Below the pieces are notes generated by a model, which worked only from the letters and a program-made list of their open reading frames with translations, did not search any database and was not told the DNA's origin. From contig JALWQD010000254.1 of NCBI GenBank assembly GCA_026994735.1, positions 10,092-16,476 on the forward strand: a DNA stretch of 6,385 nt, read 5' to 3'. The translations under genes were made by a program, and so were the position numbers. Below, piece after piece: positions 6,269 through 6,385 of this stretch (position 1 is its first letter; every line of letters begins with the position of its first letter). This DNA comes from Gammaproteobacteria bacterium. GTDB lineage: Bacteria > Pseudomonadota > Gammaproteobacteria > SZUA-140.

Positions 6269-6385
6269 CAGTGTTAGAAATCAGGGCCATCAGTGTTGGC
6301 GAAATGCTCGCAGCGATACGTGCTATTCTCATCGCTATTCGGAAACCATCGTCCTTTCATCCTGCGGGCGAGCACGGATGAGGCC

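Larger units (their letters stand above)
5888..6385. other. Gene-poor region upstream of the HDOD operon
   Basis: No confident coding region is visible in these 498 bases on either strand. The left third holds the operon's ribosome-binding site, putative promoter and two palindromes. Around 6063-6078 there is a 5-base hairpin (CACCA/TGGTG). The stretch at about 6120-6180 is AT-rich, with AGAGAG...CTCTCT arms around 6169-6192. Short open frames here have no convincing ribosome-binding site or recognisable domain. The region may also include the last few codons of a gene entering from the right edge. Confidence 0.5.

Noticed and set aside
6138..6381. Overlapping open frames on both strands (64 residues minus, 76 residues plus)
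   Set aside because: There is no ribosome-binding site, no recognisable domain, and each is the shadow of the other; neither is supported as a gene.

Overview
The window looks like chromosomal DNA of a Gram-negative proteobacterium, most likely a gammaproteobacterium of middling GC content. This rests on an outer-membrane TonB-dependent receptor, an MltD-type lipoprotein transglycosylase and a Sth-type soluble transhydrogenase. The genus cannot be named from the sequence. I see no mobile element, integrase, tRNA, rRNA or CRISPR array.

All five recognisable genes lie on the minus strand, so transcription runs right to left. From the right there is first about 500 bases with no confident gene (5888-6385), which holds a likely promoter and two palindromes. 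Next comes a two-gene operon, an HDOD-domain signalling protein (5018-5887) and a soluble pyridine nucleotide transhydrogenase-like flavoprotein (3570-5021), overlapping by ATGA. A 176-base gap then carries a nested dyad and the apparent promoter of mltD. The mltD-like gene (1594-3393) encodes a 599-residue lipoprotein transglycosylase with three LysM domains. A further gap carries a tandem TGTAAG repeat. The last unit is a NarL/LuxR-type response regulator (757-1404 or 757-1413) whose 3' end overlaps the start of a TonB-dependent receptor; the receptor runs off the left edge.

Functionally there are three units. The HDOD-transhydrogenase pair suggests co-production of a signalling scaffold and an NADPH/NADH balancing enzyme. 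MltD is cell-wall maintenance. The regulator-receptor pair looks like a signalling-and-uptake module whose sensor kinase is not in this window and may lie beyond the left edge. The families are ordinary; the points most worth a second look are the two translationally coupled gene pairs, a possible leaderless mltD mRNA, a degenerate extra LysM start in MltD, and several dyads or repeats in the intergenic regions.
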